From DATAMF01 sp964472565 (GTDB taxonomy: Bacteria; Chloroflexota; Anaerolineae; Aggregatilineales; Aggregatilineaceae): 64,000 bases of DNA. Below, piece by piece: positions 26,401-35,010 of the stretch. Each line of letters begins with the position of its first letter. Position 1 is the stretch's first letter. The position numbers and the translations under genes are program-made. Location of the stretch: positions 12,627 to 76,626 of the forward strand of contig CAYYNB010000006.1 in NCBI GenBank assembly GCA_964472565.1, given 5' to 3'. The notes beneath the pieces are model-generated. The model was given only the letters and a program-made list of their open reading frames with translations. It ran no database searches and was not told the DNA's origin.

Positions 26401-28007
26401 TTTCCACGCCCGGCGTCACCCTCATCTCGCCGCCGCCGCACCACGATATTTATTCGATTGAAGACCTCGCGCAGTTGATCTTTGATCTGAAGAACGCCAA
26501 CCCGCGCGCCCGGATTAGCGTCAAGCTCGTGTCTGAGGCGGGTGTAGGGACAATTGCTGCTGGAGTCGCCAAAGCACACGCCGACAACATTGTGATCAGC
26601 GGCTACGATGGTGGGACCGGAGCCAGCCCGTTAAGTTCGATCAAACATGCTGGTTTGCCATTTGAGCTTGGCATTGCCGAGACACATCAAACCCTTGTAA
26701 TGAACAATCTGCGCGGGCGTGTCCGGCTGATGACCGACGGCCAGCTCAAAACCGGGCGGGATGTCGTGCTGGCTGCGATTCTTGGCGCAGAAGAATTCGG
26801 GTTCGGCACAGCGGCGCTTATCTCGCTCGGCTGTGTGATGATGCGCAAATGTCATCTCAACACGTGTCCGGTTGGCGTCGCCACGCAGGACCCCGAACTC
26901 CGCGCACGCTACGCCGGGAAAGCGCAGCATCTCATCAACTATTTCACTTTCATCACGCAGGAAATCCGCGAAATTATGGCCCAGTTGGGTATTCGTAAAT
27001 TCGATGATTTAATCGGACGTACCGATTTGGTAACAACCCGCACCGTTGATCATTGGAAGGCGAAAACCGTCGATCTCAGCCGCGTGCTGTATCGTTCCGC
27101 CGAAGCGGATCACACGGCATCCTGTTGTGTTGAAAGCCAGATTCACAAAATTGATACCGTCCTGGATCGCAAGCTGATCGAGTTAGCACAGCCCGCGCTC
27201 GAACATGCCCAACCGGTCCAGATTGACCTGCCGATCACCAACGCAGATCGCACCGTCGGGACAATGCTCAGTTATGAGATTTCACGGCGCTGTGGGGAAG
27301 CGGGCCTGCCGGATGGCATGATCAACATCACCTTTCGCGGCAGTGCGGGCCAAAGTTTCGGCGCATGGGCGGCCAAAGGCGTTACCCTGCGGCTGGAAGG
27401 CGATGCCAACGACTACTTTGGTAAAGGACTATCTGGCGGCAGGCTGATCGCTGTCCCGCCTGCGGGTAGTACGTTCGCCGCCGAGGAAAACATCATCGTG
27501 GGTAACACGGTCCTCTATGGGGCCACCAGCGGCGAAGCCTTTATCCGAGGTGTAGCCGGTGAGCGTTTCGGCGTGCGCAACAGCGGCGTGAATGCGGTGG
27601 TCGAGGGTACCGGCGATCATGGCGCGGAGTATATGACTGGAGGCCGGATCATTGTTTTAGGCAGTGTTGGGCGCAACTTTGCGGCAGGCATGAGCGGCGG
27701 CATCGCTTATGTTTTGAACATTGATGGCAATTTCGCCTACTTCTGCAACCGTTCGATGGTAGAGCTTGAACCCGCACTCGAATACGATGATCAGGAATTC
27801 ATTCGGGGGTATCTTCAAAAACACATCCTCTATACCGGGAGTGCCATTGCGCAGCGCGTGTTAAACCATTGGCACGAGTACATGCCGCGCTTCATCAAAG
27901 TGATTCCCATCGAATACAAACAGATTCTGCAAGAACAGCAGCTCCAGGAAACTAAGAAACTGCTCGCCTACATCCAGGAAGAAGAATCGCTGGAGGTTCA
28001 TTACTAA
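23478..28007 (+). CDS. gltB: Glutamate synthase, large subunit
   Basis: Full-length (1509 residues) large subunit, which transfers the glutamine amide to 2-oxoglutarate to make two glutamates. A short propeptide (1-20) precedes catalytic Cys21 in DACGIGF, the nucleophile of the class-II glutaminase. A central linker region, the FMN-binding synthase domain (GEGGEAPERY, SGYDGGTGASPLSS) and the 3Fe-4S cysteines in MMRKCHLNTCPVGVAT follow. The C-terminal beta-helix contains repeated G-x-x-G patterns. It overlaps gltD by one base (TAATG), so the two subunits are made in ratio. The neighbouring gltD indicates NADPH-dependent GOGAT. Confidence 0.98.
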   Translation: MSQRFPDKQGLYDSAFEHDACGIGFVAHIKGRPSHDIVVQGLEVLERMTHRGAESADNRTGDGAGVLLQIPHEFYRSQVAGLPDAGAYGMGLVFLPRDLDEAQFCIDMFNEVVACEGLAVISWRDVPVNSAVLGEIARAAEPVIKQIFVAGNLTRDELDRKLYVIRKQVENRIRQSKRAPSFYVTHLSSRTVIYKGMLMPAQIRQYYPELLDDRVQSAITLVHSRFSTNTFPTWDLAQPFRLLAHNGEINTIKGNRFWMQASESSFRSPLFGSDLPKLLPIIEPDKSDSASVDNVLELLTNTGRSLPHALMMLIPESFNHLNPIPDDLKFFYEYHSAFMEPWDGPASMIFCDGRLVGGTLDRNGLRPSRYVVTKDDLIVMGSEVGVQDFEPERVAYKGRLRPGKLLLVDTEAGRIIPDAEIKERISHQVPYREWVEKNRITFISVPLNNPVPVGIPAEQLHDLHLVFGYTKEDIEDILLPLLERHQEPVSSMGTDTPLAVFSDRPQRLFNYFKQMFAQVTNPPIDPIREQLVMTLTSYIGKEGNLLDETPEHCHTIQFKRPIFSNLDMYKLRHWDNPDFRVGTLKMTFPAKEGAAGLQQAMDQLCQQAEQLVDQGYDFIILSDRGVDAEHAPIPSLLACAGVHHHLIRVQKRTLCALLIETAEVREVMHFALLYGYGASAINPYGALATIHALHKQGRLSSVENYLHAENIFIDAIDKGLLKILSKLGISTLRSYHGSQPFEAIGLSQEVVEQYFTGTASRIGGIGLEEIAQEVLLSHRQAYVERPNLLPSEGVYQYRKEGEHHAWNPETIHRLQWAVRTGDYEKFKEFSGYVNTFNQHPHVIRGLLDFKPQQSIPLEEVEPAEAIMKRLTTGAMSFGSLGKDVHETIATAMNAIGGRSNSGEGGEAPERYTPRPDGTWTRSAIKQIASARFGVTSHYLANADELQIKMAQGAKPGEGGQLPGHKVDAIIAKTRFSTPGVTLISPPPHHDIYSIEDLAQLIFDLKNANPRARISVKLVSEAGVGTIAAGVAKAHADNIVISGYDGGTGASPLSSIKHAGLPFELGIAETHQTLVMNNLRGRVRLMTDGQLKTGRDVVLAAILGAEEFGFGTAALISLGCVMMRKCHLNTCPVGVATQDPELRARYAGKAQHLINYFTFITQEIREIMAQLGIRKFDDLIGRTDLVTTRTVDHWKAKTVDLSRVLYRSAEADHTASCCVESQIHKIDTVLDRKLIELAQPALEHAQPVQIDLPITNADRTVGTMLSYEISRRCGEAGLPDGMINITFRGSAGQSFGAWAAKGVTLRLEGDANDYFGKGLSGGRLIAVPPAGSTFAAEENIIVGNTVLYGATSGEAFIRGVAGERFGVRNSGVNAVVEGTGDHGAEYMTGGRIIVLGSVGRNFAAGMSGGIAYVLNIDGNFAYFCNRSMVELEPALEYDDQEFIRGYLQKHILYTGSAIAQRVLNHWHEYMPRFIKVIPIEYKQILQEQQLQETKKLLAYIQEEESLEVHY

Positions 28008-29437
28008 TGGCCGATCCTAAAGGGTTTCTCAAGTTCGAACGCATTGATAACCGCTACCGCCCGGTAGCCGAACGCATCCACGACTACAATGAGGTTGAGA
28101 CACCACTGCCCCAGGATATGCGGCGCTATCAGGCGCGGCGCTGTATGGACTGCGGTGTGCCGTTCTGCCATTGGGCCTGCCCCGTTGGGAGTTTGATCCC
28201 CGAATGGCAGGAAAAAATCCAGGCAGGTGACTGGAAGGCGGCTTATCACATTCTCCAAAAGACCAATAATTTTCCTGAATTCACCGGGCGGCTGTGTCCG
28301 GCTCCGTGCGAATCGGGCTGTGTGCTGGGCATCAATGACGAGGCTGTGACGATCCGTGCGAATGAACTCTCCGTGATCGAAAATGCCTTCGCGGAAGGTT
28401 GGGTGATCCCCACCCCCCCGAAATACCGCACCGGTCGCCGTGTCGCCGTCATCGGAAGTGGACCTGCGGGTTTGGCTGCTGCTGACAGTCTGAACAAAGC
28501 CGGGCATTCGGTGACGCTGTTCGAGGCGGCAGACAAAGTCGGCGGTTATCTGCGCTACGGTGTGCCCGATTTTAAGCTGGAAAAACATTTCATTGATCGT
28601 CGTGTTGAGCTGATGCTGGCCGAAGGGCTTGAAATCCGAACCGGCATTAGAGTCGGTGTCGATCTGCCCATCGAAAAGTTGCAAGCTGACTATGACGCGA
28701 TCTGCATCACTATCGGCGCGCGTTACCCGCGTGATCTGAATATCCCTGGCCGCGAACTGGATGGCATTCATTTCGCGCTGGATTATCTTGAACAATCCAA
28801 TCGTTTTGTCGCAGGTCAACTTATCTCGCCGGACAACCGGATTACCGCGGAAGATCGGCATGTCGTCGTGCTGGGCGGTGGCGATACCGGGTCCGACTGT
28901 GTAGGTACGGCCAACCGTCAAGGCGCAAAAAGTGTCACCCAGGTTGAGCTTGTTCCTGAATTCCCACGTGATCGCCCGTCCAGCCATCCCTGGCCGCTTT
29001 TTCCCCGGCTCTATCAAGTCAGCAGTTCCCACCGCGAGGGCTGTGAGCGGTTGTTTAGTGTTCTCACCAAAGAGTTTATCAGCGGCAAAAAAAGCCACCG
29101 TGTGAAGAAAATCCGCATGACCCGTTTGGACTGGGGCAAAAGCAACAATGGACACGCCGACTTTACCGAGGTGCCCGACTCTGAGTTCTACCTCAAAGCC
29201 GATCTGGTACTGCTCGCGTTAGGTTTTGTCCATGTTGAAAAATCAGGCCTGGTGGAGCAGTTAGGCCTCGATCTGACTCCGCGCGGCACCATTGCTGTGG
29301 ATGCCAATTATATGTCTAGCGTCCAGGGCGTCTTCTCTGCCGGGGACTCGAACCGGGGCGCGTCGCTGGTGGTCTGGGCCATTTGCGAAGGCCGTGCCGC
29401 TGCCCAGTCAATTGATCGCTATCTGCAAGGGAATTAG
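28007..29437 (+). CDS. gltD: Glutamate synthase, small subunit (NADPH)
   Basis: Electron-input subunit of GOGAT, 476 residues. The N-terminus has the cysteine-rich 4Fe-4S region (RRCMDCGVPFCHWACP and GRLCPAPCESGC). The FAD site is VIGSGPAGLAAA at about 146-157 and the NADPH site VLGGGDTGSDCVG at about 286-298. It passes electrons from NADPH to the large subunit. A bidirectional-looking hairpin follows 17 bp after the stop and separates it from the convergent ABC operon. Confidence 0.98.
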   Translation: MADPKGFLKFERIDNRYRPVAERIHDYNEVETPLPQDMRRYQARRCMDCGVPFCHWACPVGSLIPEWQEKIQAGDWKAAYHILQKTNNFPEFTGRLCPAPCESGCVLGINDEAVTIRANELSVIENAFAEGWVIPTPPKYRTGRRVAVIGSGPAGLAAADSLNKAGHSVTLFEAADKVGGYLRYGVPDFKLEKHFIDRRVELMLAEGLEIRTGIRVGVDLPIEKLQADYDAICITIGARYPRDLNIPGRELDGIHFALDYLEQSNRFVAGQLISPDNRITAEDRHVVVLGGGDTGSDCVGTANRQGAKSVTQVELVPEFPRDRPSSHPWPLFPRLYQVSSSHREGCERLFSVLTKEFISGKKSHRVKKIRMTRLDWGKSNNGHADFTEVPDSEFYLKADLVLLALGFVHVEKSGLVEQLGLDLTPRGTIAVDANYMSSVQGVFSAGDSNRGASLVVWAICEGRAAAQSIDRYLQGN

Positions 29438-29454
29438 TTTCGGCTTCAGAAGAG

Positions 29455-29488
29455 GAGATGGGTGCAGGGAAAATTCCTCACCCATCTC
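29455..29488. terminator. Bidirectional terminator between gltD and convergent importer operon
   Basis: A perfect 10-bp stem GAGATGGGTG/CACCCATCTC with a 14-nt loop lies between two convergent stop codons. A weak T content follows on the plus strand. Its position makes it suitable for ending transcripts from both sides. Confidence 0.75.
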
Positions 29489-29494
29489 GTGTAC

Positions 29495-30583
29495 TTACTG
29501 GGGCAGAATATAGACAGTTTCCGGGGTGAAAGTGATGCCCAGCTTTTGTCCTTCTTTATATATGCTGCCGAAGAGCGGATCAGGATCAACCACAGTCAAC
29601 CGCTGATCATCGATACTGACGACGTAATCAACCGATGATCCTAAATACATCACCTGTTCGACGATCACCTGTTTTAAATCAGGGTTTTCCTGTAATTTGA
29701 GCGCCTCCGGGCGGATAACGGCGACAACCGTATCCCCGACTTGGGGTGTAAAATCAATGGGTAGTGTGACCGTCTGCGCAAGCAGGTTTACCACGCCACT
29801 ATCCCCGGTCATACTTTCGATCTTTGCCTCAAGGAAGTTCGCACGCCCGATAAAGTCTGCGACAAAGCGCGACTTGGGACGGCGATAGATTTCTTCAGGT
29901 GTGCCGATCTGTTCAATCCGGCCACCGTTCATGATCACAACGCGATCCGAAAGCGCCATCGCTTCCACTTGATCATGGGTGACATACACGCTGGTGATAT
30001 TCAATCGGCGTTGCAGCTTGTGAATCTCACTCCGCATCTGGACACGCAGCTTGGCATCCAGATTGGAGAGCGGTTCATCAAAAAGCATGACGCTGGGTTC
30101 AACCACCAGCGAGCGCGCCAGGGCAACCCGCTGCTGCTGTCCCCCCGATAATTCGTGAGGGCGGCGCGAAGCCAGATTCCCCAGTTCCATCATTTCAAGT
30201 GCTTGCATGACACGTTTTTTGATGTCGCGGCGTTTAACATGGTGCGCCCGCAGTCCATAGGCTACATTGTTATATACATTCATGTGTGGGAAGAGCGCGT
30301 AGCTTTGGAAAACCATCGCCATATCGCGTTTGTTCGGCGGGCGGTAGGAAATATCCCGACCATCCAGCAGAATCCGCCCCGCCGATGGCAGTTCGAACCC
30401 CGAAATCAGCCGCAGCGTCGTTGTTTTGCCACATCCGGACGGGCCGAGCAGTGTCAAAAATTCACCTTCCTGGATCGTCAGTGAGACGCTGTCAACTGCG
30501 ACCACCTCGCCGTGTCCGCCGCGCTGTGGAAATACCTTGCTAATCCCTTCGAGAACCAGACTCCCCCGTTGTGCTGATAACAT
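29495..30583 (-). CDS. ABC transporter ATPase, FbpC/PotA type with TOBE domain
   Basis: ATP-binding subunit of 362 residues. Walker A GPSGCGKTT, signature LSGGQQQRVALARSL, Walker B VMLFDEPLSNLD, switch His in YVTHDQVEA. A C-terminal TOBE-like beta domain (about 285-362) is present. It starts 5 bp after the permease gene, so it completes the importer encoded upstream. The group includes ferric-iron, spermidine and phosphonate transporters; the exact substrate is not decided by this subunit. Confidence 0.94.
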   Translation of the reverse strand: MLSAQRGSLVLEGISKVFPQRGGHGEVVAVDSVSLTIQEGEFLTLLGPSGCGKTTTLRLISGFELPSAGRILLDGRDISYRPPNKRDMAMVFQSYALFPHMNVYNNVAYGLRAHHVKRRDIKKRVMQALEMMELGNLASRRPHELSGGQQQRVALARSLVVEPSVMLFDEPLSNLDAKLRVQMRSEIHKLQRRLNITSVYVTHDQVEAMALSDRVVIMNGGRIEQIGTPEEIYRRPKSRFVADFIGRANFLEAKIESMTGDSGVVNLLAQTVTLPIDFTPQVGDTVVAVIRPEALKLQENPDLKQVIVEQVMYLGSSVDYVVSIDDQRLTVVDPDPLFGSIYKEGQKLGITFTPETVYILPQ

Positions 30584-30588
30584 AATGC

Positions 30589-32346
30589 TTACGCGCCTCC
30601 CTCAATGGTTCGTTCCGTACCGGATCTCGTTCCAACAACGGCAGCCAGGATCCCAATAGCAGTTAACACGATGACAATCAGAATGACACAGTAGGCGAAT
30701 GCGTTGCCATAACGCCCATTTTCGACTTCATTCAAAATCTGCTGGGTCATAATCTTGGTTTTGGGCGTGGTCAAAAACACAATAGCCGAGATGGTGGTCA
30801 TCGAGCGGGCAAACGCATAAACCAGCCCAGAGAAAAAGGCAGGTCGAATAAGCGGCAGGGTCACACGCCGGAACGTTCCAAAGCTCCCCGCGCCCAGGCT
30901 AACGGATGCTTCTTCGATAACCGGATCGATCTGCGAAAGCGCCGAGACACCTGTCCGCAGTGCGGCTGGGGTGGAGCGAATGATATAAATGAGAATGATG
31001 GCAAGCGCACCGCCGCCAATCGCCTTACTTCCTGTCAATTTAGGCATCCATTCGACGGTGCCCAATAGGGGCAAATCGGCTGTATGAGGGCGGTTGAACA
31101 TGAGCAAATAGCCAATGCCCAGAATGGTGCCGGGCACAGCAATGCCTAACATCGTTCCAAAGTCCAGCAAACCACGCCCCAGGAATTTTTTACGCACGAC
31201 GATAAAAGCGATTAGCATACCCAAAATACCGGCAATCGGAGTCGCCAGTGCAGACAGCCGCGTTGTGTCTTTCATGGCTTCGGAACCGTAGCCATAGATC
31301 ACAAAGTCGAAGTGATCGAGCGTAAACGAGTTGTCAACGTTCAGAACACGCACAAACGATCCGACAAAAATAACAGCATAGATCAGAACGATCAGCAAAG
31401 CGACAAACATGGCCGCGCTAAACAAAGGCCAGCGCACCAGGGGATGGGTAATCTGCTGCGGCTTGCCGCTCGGTTTGCCCGTGACTGAAATAACCGACAG
31501 GCGATTGACCCAATAACGCTGGACGATAAATACCATCAGCGAGGGGACCAACAAAATGATCGACAGCACCGCCGCGGATGTAGTGTTATAGAGGCCGACA
31601 ATAGCCACATAAACACGGGTTGCCAGCACATCATATTTCCCCGACAGCACGAGCGGATTTCCCAGGTCTGCGACTGCCTCGACAAAAATCAGCAGAAACG
31701 AACTGGCGATTCCCGGCAGCAGCATGGGTAGCGTTACTGTGCGAAAGATGCGAAACTTACTGGCCCCCAGATTGGTCGCCGCTTCATCTAGAGCCGGATC
31801 AAGCGCCTGCATCATACCTTTAAGGTTGAGATAGGCCACCGTAAACAACGACAATGTGAGAACCAGCGATAACCCATCCAGCCCATAAATATCATAACGA
31901 TAATCGAAGATGCCCTTAGAGATCATGCCATTACGTCCAAAGAGCAGTAAGACCGAGGTCGCAACGGCAAAAGGTGGCGAGATGACCGGGACAAGCGCCA
32001 TAAAATGCATAAAGCGTTTGAACGGCACCGATGTTTTGACCTGAACATAAGCCATCAAAAAACCCAATGCGGTCCCTAGCGCACCAACGATCAATCCCAT
32101 CTTGATTGTGTTCCGAATAATCTGGCGATAAACAGGCGAATCGAGATAGCGATCAAATAGCTCCCGACCTTTTTCGGTCCGGCTTTCTTCTACCATCTTA
32201 TAAATTGGCGCGATGATGGCTACACCGACAAAGGCGATAATGAGGAGCAGACTAATTACTAATACGGGGTCTCGCAAGAATCCCATTATTTGTCGAACGA
32301 AATTTAACCTTCTCAATGTCGTTCCCTCACCAAAGTTATTTTTCAA
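30589..32346 (-). CDS. Fused double ABC permease, FbpB/ThiP type
   Basis: 585 residues with about twelve predicted membrane segments, i.e. two permease halves in one chain. Each half has its own docking loop: DEAATNLGASKFRIFRTV then TLPMLLPG in the first, and EEASVSLGAGSFGTFRRV then TLPLIRPA in the second. Such fusions are standard in iron(III), thiamine and phosphonate importers. The chain therefore forms the whole channel with two copies of the ATPase. It lies 55 bp after the binding-protein gene, across a perfect hairpin. Confidence 0.94.
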   Translation of the reverse strand: MKNNFGEGTTLRRLNFVRQIMGFLRDPVLVISLLLIIAFVGVAIIAPIYKMVEESRTEKGRELFDRYLDSPVYRQIIRNTIKMGLIVGALGTALGFLMAYVQVKTSVPFKRFMHFMALVPVISPPFAVATSVLLLFGRNGMISKGIFDYRYDIYGLDGLSLVLTLSLFTVAYLNLKGMMQALDPALDEAATNLGASKFRIFRTVTLPMLLPGIASSFLLIFVEAVADLGNPLVLSGKYDVLATRVYVAIVGLYNTTSAAVLSIILLVPSLMVFIVQRYWVNRLSVISVTGKPSGKPQQITHPLVRWPLFSAAMFVALLIVLIYAVIFVGSFVRVLNVDNSFTLDHFDFVIYGYGSEAMKDTTRLSALATPIAGILGMLIAFIVVRKKFLGRGLLDFGTMLGIAVPGTILGIGYLLMFNRPHTADLPLLGTVEWMPKLTGSKAIGGGALAIILIYIIRSTPAALRTGVSALSQIDPVIEEASVSLGAGSFGTFRRVTLPLIRPAFFSGLVYAFARSMTTISAIVFLTTPKTKIMTQQILNEVENGRYGNAFAYCVILIVIVLTAIGILAAVVGTRSGTERTIEGGA

Positions 32347-32348
32347 AG

Positions 32349-32373
32349 GTTGCCCCCTATATCAGGGGGCAAC
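32349..32373 (-). repeat. Stem-loop between binding-protein and permease genes (FbpB-type importer)
   Basis: A perfect 10-bp stem GTTGCCCCCT/AGGGGGCAAC with a 5-nt loop. It sits between the binding-protein stop and the double permease start. No T-run follows, so it is more likely an mRNA-stabilising structure than a terminator. Confidence 0.75.
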
Positions 32374-32401
32374 ACACCAATTTTACATTAAACAGCCGTG
32401 C

Positions 32402-33511
32402 TTATTCGGTGGGCTGTGGCGCAATATCGGCATCGAACCGTTCCACAATGTCGTTGCGGTTAGCGCCTGCGGCTAGGAAGTTGTAGTCAATCAGGTTCAC
32501 TTCGTCCAGATGCACGGATAGCTCCGAAATAGGCGTTTCCGGGTTGGTCGGCAGTTGCAGCGAGTTGACGGTTGCCGCAACAGACTGCGCTTCGGGGGTC
32601 AACGCCCAGTCGATCCACATCTTCGCTGCTTCTGGCTCTGGAGCACCCTTAATCAGGCCCATGCCGCCGATTTCAAAGCCTGTGCCCTCTTCAGGGAACG
32701 TATTGACTAGCACCTTATCAAAGCCTTCCTGCTGAAGTTTTACACAGTCATGTGAGAAAATAATAGCCACTGCGATCTCGCCATTACCGGCCATCTGGCC
32801 TGGGGCCGCGCCAGAGCGGGTATATTGCAGGATATTCTGGTGCAGGTCTGCAAAATACTCGAAAGCGGCATCAATGGCGGCATCCGTCGGCGCGCCTTCT
32901 TCGTTATAGCCTTTACTGGCCTCAGCAGCTTCCAACTCGTCGGCTTTCAGCGTTACAACGGTCCAGAAAGCTGTGAATGCCGTACCGGATGTCGCAGGAT
33001 GCGCCATCGCAACATTGCCCTTCAATTCGGGGGCAAGCAAGTCTTCCCATGAGGTGGGCGCTTCGATGCCCAGCTCTTCCAGAAATTCGACGTTCGAGCA
33101 AAAGCCCATCACGCCCAGGTATACGCCGTGCCAGTAACCACCCTCACCGCGTGCAATTTCAGGTTCCAGAATCGAACCAAGTTCGGGTTCATAGGGTTCC
33201 AGTAAACCTTCTTCTGTTGCCGCGATAAAGGCATCCGCCGGACCGCCCCACCACACTGAAAATTCGGGGTCATCCTGGGTGGCGCGAATGCGGGCTAATG
33301 CCTCGCCGGAAGACAAACGAACATAGGAGGTGTCAATGCCCGTCTCGGCTTCAAAAGCCTCGGTCATCGCCACGCACCAGTCTTCCTGCGGTGTGCATAG
33401 CACGGTCAGCGTATCCTCTTGCGCGGTTACTTTCGGTTGCTGGACCATTGACGGTGTTCCAACCATAGCAACCACCAGCAGAACCAATACCAAAAGATTC
33501 TTGTGCTTCAT
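32402..33511 (-). CDS. ABC transporter substrate-binding protein, FbpA/PotD-like
   Basis: Periplasmic-type binding protein of 369 residues. The signal peptide (about 1-30) ends VTAQE. The mature part begins DTLTVLCTPQEDWCVAMTEA and contains SVWWGGPADAFIAATEEGLL, typical of the iron/phosphonate family. The tyrosine pair that holds iron in FbpA is not seen at the expected place, which reads AIIFSHDCVK instead. A non-iron substrate such as an organophosphonate or polyol phosphate is therefore possible. The ATG at 33511 has AGGAGG 9 nt upstream; an earlier ATG at 33559 lacks a ribosome site. A candidate extended -10 TGC-TATAAC lies at 33586-33594. Confidence 0.88.
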   Translation of the reverse strand: MKHKNLLVLVLLVVAMVGTPSMVQQPKVTAQEDTLTVLCTPQEDWCVAMTEAFEAETGIDTSYVRLSSGEALARIRATQDDPEFSVWWGGPADAFIAATEEGLLEPYEPELGSILEPEIARGEGGYWHGVYLGVMGFCSNVEFLEELGIEAPTSWEDLLAPELKGNVAMAHPATSGTAFTAFWTVVTLKADELEAAEASKGYNEEGAPTDAAIDAAFEYFADLHQNILQYTRSGAAPGQMAGNGEIAVAIIFSHDCVKLQQEGFDKVLVNTFPEEGTGFEIGGMGLIKGAPEPEAAKMWIDWALTPEAQSVAATVNSLQLPTNPETPISELSVHLDEVNLIDYNFLAAGANRNDIVERFDADIAPQPTE

Positions 33512-33585
33512 TTCAGAATTCCTCCTAATATGTAAACAAGAATACTTCCTGGAGGTCAAACCCCCATCACGAGTATGAGTATGGA

Positions 33586-33594
33586 GTTATAGCA
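33586..33594 (-). promoter_or_regulatory. Possible extended -10 promoter of FbpA-like operon
   Basis: On the minus strand TGC followed by TATAAC (5 of 6) lies 75 bp before the binding-protein ATG. A TTGAAC occurs at 33616-33621 but its spacing (24 nt) is too long for a normal -35, so only an extended -10 promoter would fit. Confidence 0.35.
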
Positions 33595-33637
33595 TAACAT
33601 GAAAAGGCGATCTTTGTTCAAGTAACGCGTCCCGGAA

Positions 33638-34999
33638 CTAACCAGGGGCATCGATCACGCTTAGATTCTCAACACGGAAATCTTCAGGTAGTTGCACCAG
33701 AAACGCCGCAATCCATGCTTCGGTAGTGGGATCGTTGGCTGTTGTGCGCACGCGTAGCCAATTACCTTCCGCATTGCGGCCCACCACTGTCACTGAACTT
33801 CCATCTGGCACATTGTTGATTGTAGCATACTCAGTTCCTGGCCCGCTCCGCAAATAAGCATGGCGATCACGGGTGGCAATGTCAACTCGACCTGTCACCC
33901 AACATGCATCGGACAGTTCAGCGGTGCAGTCCCCCCCCGTTTCTCCATTCGGGACGGAAGCAGTGGGCTTGTGGTCGGTTCTTTTGTTCACATCCATCCA
34001 GTAATAGACAGCCGGAGTCAAAATCACCAGCATCAGCAGAATGGAAATGGCATATACCCAGAGCCGCCGCAGCCGTGAACTGCGCTGGGGTGAAGCTGTA
34101 CCTCGTGGCGGATCTGCTGCGACAGGATGCGGTTGCGGGATCACGGGCGCTGCGGACGGGCGGGCCTTTCGCTGGCGCAGCGTGGATGCAGCCGCATCAG
34201 CCAGCGCGTGCCCATTGGGATAACGACTGGTTGGTTTTTTCGCCAGCGCTTTGAGCACGACCGGTTCAACCCCAGGGGGCAAATCAGGGCGTAGCTCTAA
34301 TGGGGAGCGCGGTTTTTCGTCAATATGGCGCAGCGCAATCTCAGATGGATCGTTGCCGTCAAACGGCACTTTTCCGGTTAACATCTCATATAAGATAACG
34401 CCCACCGCGTATAAATCGCTTTGCGGGACTGTCTTGGCCGACGAAATTGCCTGCTCCGGGGCAATATAATGCACGGAACCGAACACCTCGCCCCGTGTAT
34501 CCACATTCACCTGTCGTGCCAGCCCAAAATCGGCCAGATAAAGGCCGCCCGCCTGATCGAGCAGAATATTCGAGGGCTTCACATCGCGGTGAATCACACC
34601 CTGGCTGTGCGCATAATCGAGCGCATCACACACATCGCGCACCAGCCGCGTCACCGTGCTTGCATCCAGATAACTGCTGACCCGGTGGTGCTTTTCCAGC
34701 AGCACTTGTAAGGTCGAGCCTTCGACATATTGCATCGCCATATAAAACACGCCGTCAACTTCACCATAGCGATACAGGCGCACAATATGAGGATGTTCTA
34801 ACCGGGCAATTGCTTGGGCCTCGTGTTCAAACCGGCGTTTGGCCTCTGGTTCAGATAGCCCCTCGATCACTTTCAGCGCCACCCGGCGCTTCAGCCGCAC
34901 ATCTTCAGCCAGATAAACACGGGCCATACCCCCATGTCCCAAAAGTTGGATGACCGAATATTCGTCGAGTTGATGACCGATCAAACTATGAGCACGCAT
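33638..34999 (-). CDS. Transmembrane Ser/Thr protein kinase with extracellular SH3b domain
   Basis: PknB-type kinase of 453 residues with all key residues: glycine loop LGHGGMARVYLA, Lys43 (VALKV), helix-C Glu60, HRDVKPSN with Asp139, DFG Asp157 and APEQ. A Pro/Arg-rich juxtamembrane part leads to one membrane helix (about 307-330). Outside the membrane is an SH3b-like domain (about 375-440; AYLRSGPGTEYATINNVPDG ... NWLRVR). PASTA repeats, common in Gram-positive PknB, are absent, so this kinase may sense cell-wall material through SH3b. It starts 11 bp after the 797-residue gene upstream, in one operon, so that protein is a good candidate partner or substrate. Confidence 0.94.
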   Translation of the reverse strand: MRAHSLIGHQLDEYSVIQLLGHGGMARVYLAEDVRLKRRVALKVIEGLSEPEAKRRFEHEAQAIARLEHPHIVRLYRYGEVDGVFYMAMQYVEGSTLQVLLEKHHRVSSYLDASTVTRLVRDVCDALDYAHSQGVIHRDVKPSNILLDQAGGLYLADFGLARQVNVDTRGEVFGSVHYIAPEQAISSAKTVPQSDLYAVGVILYEMLTGKVPFDGNDPSEIALRHIDEKPRSPLELRPDLPPGVEPVVLKALAKKPTSRYPNGHALADAAASTLRQRKARPSAAPVIPQPHPVAADPPRGTASPQRSSRLRRLWVYAISILLMLVILTPAVYYWMDVNKRTDHKPTASVPNGETGGDCTAELSDACWVTGRVDIATRDRHAYLRSGPGTEYATINNVPDGSSVTVVGRNAEGNWLRVRTTANDPTTEAWIAAFLVQLPEDFRVENLSVIDAPG

Positions 35000-35010
35000 A
35001 ATCCCACCCC

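Noticed and set aside
28004..29155. Open frame of 383 codons on the minus strand across gltD
   Set aside because: It lies fully opposite the certain gltD gene, has no recognisable motifs and shows the composition of a shadow frame.
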